Shown piece after piece: positions 31,934 to 34,340 of a stretch of DNA of 34,340 nt. Numbering within the stretch: position 1 is the first letter of the stretch; the number at the start of each line of letters is the position of its first letter. Location: NCBI GenBank assembly GCA_964582785.1, contig CAZOTT010000018.1:1-34340 (forward strand), written 5' to 3'. The translations under genes and the position numbers were made by a program. This DNA is from JAMOQA01 sp964582785. Its GTDB lineage: Bacteria > Acidobacteriota > Polarisedimenticolia > J045. The notes beneath the pieces are model-generated. The model did no database searches, was not told the DNA's origin, and was given only the letters and a program-made list of their open reading frames with translations.

Positions 31934-33895
31934 TCAGGGTTCGAGCGCCCGTCCCACCAGCCTTTCCCGGGCGTACTCGACGAACGCGGCGATCGGCAGC
32001 GCCCCCCGGTCTCCCTCGTGCCGGACGCGCAGGGAGACCGTTCCCGCCTTCGCGTCCCGGGGCCCGACCACCAGCATCCACGGGACCCGGGCCAGCTCGG
32101 CGTCCCGGATCTTCGCCCCGAGCTTTTCCGGGCGCCGGTCGAGCTTCACCCGCAAGCCGGCCGCCGCGACCTCGGCCCGGACGGACTCCGCGTAGTCCAG
32201 TGCCCGGTCCGAGACGGGCAGGATCCGCGCCTGCTCGGGGGCGAGCCAGGGAGGGAAGGCGCCGGCGAAGTGTTCCACCAGGATCCCGAAGAACCGCTCG
32301 ATGGAACCGTAGATCGCCCGGTGCACCATGTAGGGCACCTTCTTCCGCCCGTCCTCGTCGACGTAGGTGATGTCGAAGCGGCGGGGAAGGTTGAAGTCGA
32401 ACTGGATCGTCGAAAGCTGCCACGGCCGGCCGATCGCGTCGACCACCTTGACGTCGATCTTCGGCCCGTAGAACGCGGCCTCGCCCTCGTACCGGCGGAA
32501 CGGCAGGCCGCGACCCTCGAGGGCCCGGACCAGCGCGTTCTCGGCGGCCTCCCACTCCTCCTGCGCCCCGATGTACTTCTCGGGATGGGCCGGGTCCAGC
32601 ACCGACAGCTCGTAGCGGGCCTCGCGGAAGCCGAAGGTGCGGAAGACGGTGTCGACCAGGTCCAGGCAGTCGTCGACCTCGTCCACGATCTGGTCCGGCC
32701 GGCAGAAGATGTGGGCATCGTCCTGGGTGAATCCCCGCACCCGGAACAGCCCGTGGAGGGTGCCCGAGCGTTCGTAGCGGTAGACGGTGCCGAATTCCGC
32801 CATCCGGACCGGCAGGTCGCGGTACGACTTGAGGCCCGACCGGTAGATCATCACGTGCCCCGGGCAGTTCATCGGCTTGACGACGAACTCCTCGTCGTCC
32901 GCCGTCCGGAGCGTGTACATGTTCTCCCGGTAGTAGTCGTAGTGACCGGAGATGCGGAACAGCGTGTCCCGGGCGATGTGGGGCGTGACGACGAACACGT
33001 AGCCGCGCCGCTCCAGTTCCCCGCGGAGGAACTCCTCGATTTCCCGGCGCACCGTCACCCCGGCCGGGTGCCAGAAGACCAGCCCGCCGCCGGCGGCTTC
33101 CTGGATGGAGAACAGGCCCAGTTCCCTGCCGAGCCGCCGGTGGTCCCGGCGCTTCGCCTCCTCGACGCGGTGCAGGTGGTCCTCGAGCTGGGCCTCGGTG
33201 GGGAAGGCGGTCCCGTAGATCCGCCAGAGCATCTCGTTCTTCTCGGAACCGAGCCAGTAGGCGCCCGCCACCGACAGCAGCCGGAACGCCCCGAGACGGC
33301 CCGTGGAGGGGAGGTGCGGGCCGCGGCAGAAGTCCCGGAAGTCCCCCTGCTGGTAGTACGAAACCACCTCGCCGCCCTTCTCGCGGACGAAGTGGAGCTT
33401 GTACGGCTCGTCCTCCTCGGTGAAGATCCGGATCGCCTCGTCCCGCGGAACCTCGTGGCGCCGCACCGGGAGGTCGCGGGCGACGATCTCGCGCATCTTC
33501 TCCTCGATGCGCGGGAGGTCCTCGTCGGTGAACGGCTCGTCCCGGCGGAAATCGTAGTAGAACCCGTCGGCGATGGCCGGCCCCTGGGCGATCTTCACCT
33601 CGGGCCAGAGTTCCTTGACCGCCTGGGCCATCACGTGGGCCGTGGTGTGCCGCAGGATCTCGAGGGCATCCGGGTCGTCGGGCTGGACGAGAGAAAGGTG
33701 CGCCGGTTGCCGGACCGGGCGATCCAGGTCCACCGGGACACCGTCCAGCCGGGCGGCGACCGCGGTGTCGATCCCCGGGAGCCCCGCCCGGCGGGCGACC
33801 TCGACCGCGGGCGTCCCCGCCGGGACGGGGATCGTCCGTCCGTCGGGCAGGGTCACCTCGATGGAGGGATGCGCGTCGCGGGGATCTTCGGACAC
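31934..33895 (-). CDS. thrS: threonyl-tRNA synthetase
   Basis: A 653-residue class II synthetase with all usual domains. The TGS domain (SIEVTLPDGRTIPVPAGTPA...) is followed by the N2 editing domain with HTTAH (His83, His87), the catalytic core and the anticodon domain. Catalytic-core motifs are VKPMNCPGHVMIY (zinc Cys and His), motif 2 MAEFGTVYRYERSGTLHGLFR, and RGFTQDDAHIF. The start is GTG at 33895: the ribosome site GAGGAG ends 5 nt before it, whereas the GTG two codons upstream (33901) would abut that site. It lies 88 nt downstream of tRNA-Val. Only that tRNA promoter is visible, so the two may share a transcript. The usual partner infC is missing downstream. Confidence 0.96.
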   Translation of the reverse strand: MSEDPRDAHPSIEVTLPDGRTIPVPAGTPAVEVARRAGLPGIDTAVAARLDGVPVDLDRPVRQPAHLSLVQPDDPDALEILRHTTAHVMAQAVKELWPEVKIAQGPAIADGFYYDFRRDEPFTDEDLPRIEEKMREIVARDLPVRRHEVPRDEAIRIFTEEDEPYKLHFVREKGGEVVSYYQQGDFRDFCRGPHLPSTGRLGAFRLLSVAGAYWLGSEKNEMLWRIYGTAFPTEAQLEDHLHRVEEAKRRDHRRLGRELGLFSIQEAAGGGLVFWHPAGVTVRREIEEFLRGELERRGYVFVVTPHIARDTLFRISGHYDYYRENMYTLRTADDEEFVVKPMNCPGHVMIYRSGLKSYRDLPVRMAEFGTVYRYERSGTLHGLFRVRGFTQDDAHIFCRPDQIVDEVDDCLDLVDTVFRTFGFREARYELSVLDPAHPEKYIGAQEEWEAAENALVRALEGRGLPFRRYEGEAAFYGPKIDVKVVDAIGRPWQLSTIQFDFNLPRRFDITYVDEDGRKKVPYMVHRAIYGSIERFFGILVEHFAGAFPPWLAPEQARILPVSDRALDYAESVRAEVAAAGLRVKLDRRPEKLGAKIRDAELARVPWMLVVGPRDAKAGTVSLRVRHEGDRGALPIAAFVEYARERLVGRALEP

Positions 33896-33921
33896 GGTCA
33901 CTCCTCGGCCCGCGGGGAGAG

Positions 33922-33973
33922 AACAAACGAAACCCCGGCCGGCCGCGCACCCCCCCGCGGAGCGGCGCGCCGG
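33922..33973 (-). terminator. terminator-like hairpin between tRNA-Val and thrS
   Basis: On the - strand, CCGGCGCGC (33973-33965) pairs with GCGCGGCCGG (33948-33939), with one bulged G. The hairpin is followed by CCGGGG and the T-rich TTTCGTTTGTT (from 33932). It could end or process the tRNA transcript, or act as an attenuator for thrS. The T-tract starts late and is interrupted. Confidence 0.35.
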
Positions 33974-33983
33974 GACCTGGGGC

Positions 33984-34058
33984 TGGTAGGCGCGGGCGGT
34001 ATCGAACCGCCGACCTCTACCGTGTCAAGGTAGCGCTCTCCCACTGAGCTACGCGCCT
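33984..34058 (-). tRNA. tRNA-Val (anticodon GAC)
   Basis: The 75-nt gene folds into a complete cloverleaf: acceptor AGGCGCG/CGCGCCT, then T8-A9, D stem GCTC/GAGC, anticodon stem CTACC/GGTAG with loop TTGACAC (anticodon GAC), T stem GGCGG/CCGCC with loop TTCGATA, discriminator A and an encoded CCA. It reads GUC and GUU valine codons. It is upstream of thrS on the same strand. Confidence 0.97.
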
Positions 34059-34102
34059 ACGGAACTCCTTGCCTTCCGTCACCTTCCGGCGACGGAAGCG
34101 GG

Positions 34103-34131
34103 ATGCTAGCAGCGCCCCCGGCACCTGTCAA
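34103..34131 (-). promoter_or_regulatory. sigma-70 promoter of tRNA-Val (and probably thrS)
   Basis: On the - strand a perfect -35 TTGACA (34131-34126) and -10 TAGCAT (34108-34103) are separated by exactly 17 nt. Transcription would start near 34096, about 38 nt before the mature tRNA. It is the best promoter in the window. Confidence 0.85.
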
Positions 34132-34159
34132 CCGGCCCGGTCCTCCCGCGGGCGGCAAG

Positions 34160-34188
34160 TTGCCCCCCAAGCGGAACTTGCCTACAAT
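34160..34188 (+). promoter_or_regulatory. sigma-70 promoter of carA
   Basis: TTGCCC (34160-34165) and TACAAT (34183-34188) with a 17-nt spacer. Start near 34195, giving a leader of about 100 nt before the ATG at 34295. It lies back to back with the tRNA-Val promoter. Confidence 0.7.
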
Positions 34189-34200
34189 GCGCCGCGCGTT

Positions 34201-34219
34201 CGCCCGGCTCGTCCGGGCG
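34201..34219 (+). repeat. hairpin at the start of the carA leader
   Basis: CGCCCGG and CCGGGCG form a perfect 7-bp stem with a CTCGT loop, a few nucleotides after the predicted start of the carA transcript. No T-run follows. Pyrimidine or arginine control of carA leaders is known in other bacteria, but I recognise no known motif here. Confidence 0.35.
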
Positions 34220-34294
34220 CGGTGCCGGTGCTGCCCGGCCACCGCTGAACCGCGTCCAAGGACGGCGCGTCCCGGGCGCAAGGGGGTGTCCCGC

Positions 34295-34340
34295 ATGGAA
34301 GCGATCCTTGTCCTCGAGGACGGCCGGGTCTTCCGTGGCC
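34295..34340 (+). CDS. carA: carbamoyl-phosphate synthase small subunit (5' end only)
   Basis: Only 15 codons are inside the window: MEAILVLEDGRVFRG. This matches the conserved N-terminus of CarA (ALLVLEDGT.F.G), the glutamine-hydrolysing subunit that feeds ammonia to CarB for arginine and pyrimidine synthesis. The ATG follows AGGGGG by about 8 nt. The gene continues beyond the window end. Confidence 0.85.
   Translation, partial: MEAILVLEDGRVFRG

Noticed and set aside
33899..33901. thrS start at GTG 33901
   Set aside because: It would abut the GAGGAG ribosome site with no spacer; GTG 33895, two codons later, has a 5-nt spacer.
1..34340. CRISPR arrays, insertion sequences, prophage genes or attachment sites
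   Set aside because: I saw no regular spacer-repeat array, transposase, integrase or phage structural gene on either strand.

Overview
The window is a very GC-rich (roughly 70% or more by eye), gene-dense bacterial chromosome segment. It comes from a diderm: there is a lipoprotein adaptor and RND permeases. A run of 10 Ns at 21096-21105 points to a draft or metagenome assembly. The order zapA, 6S RNA, rny, ymdB, xseA, xseB, ispA, tlyA, nadK beside thrS, rpmI, rplT recalls Acidobacteriota and Myxococcota-like lineages. I cannot fix the phylum from this window alone.

Layout. (1) 5-9677, + strand: an export operon of RND adaptor lipoprotein, RND permease, a 1588-residue protein joining a second RND permease to a complete ABC ATPase, and an ABC-2 type permease. 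(2) 9680-11098, - strand: hybrid histidine kinase with two membrane segments and a receiver domain. (3) 11099-11516: gene-free spacer with a promoter and two hairpins. (4) 11517-14483, - strand: cytosolic protein with about 450 residues of short helical repeats, a degenerate kinase domain and an intact Ser/Thr kinase domain; divergent from it is a SWIM zinc-finger protein (14557-16392, +). (5) 26503 down to 16389, - strand: a long, mostly translationally coupled cluster of zapA, 6S RNA, rny, ymdB, xseA, xseB, ispA, tlyA, nadK, a UMF1-type MFS transporter, an ECF sigma factor, its zinc anti-sigma factor and a UPF0145 protein. (6) 26643-30019, + strand: pheS-pheT of the archaeal/eukaryotic type. 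(7) 34058 down to 30039, - strand: tRNA-Val(GAC), thrS, rpmI, rplT and a THUMP/UPF0020 rRNA methyltransferase, with infC missing from its usual place. (8) 34295 to the end, + strand: the first codons of carA behind a good sigma-70 type promoter.

How the genes work together. Regions 5-7 are housekeeping: translation, RNA decay and regulation, DNA repair, isoprenoid and NADP synthesis. Three features stand out there: PheRS is of foreign type and lies inverted between rplT and zapA; RNase Y has lost most catalytic residues of its HD domain; and a 6S RNA can be folded between zapA and rny. Regions 1-4 are accessory. The most unusual is the RND-ABC fusion, which physically joins a proton-driven exporter to an ATP-driven one. 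The pseudokinase-kinase protein is the second most unusual.
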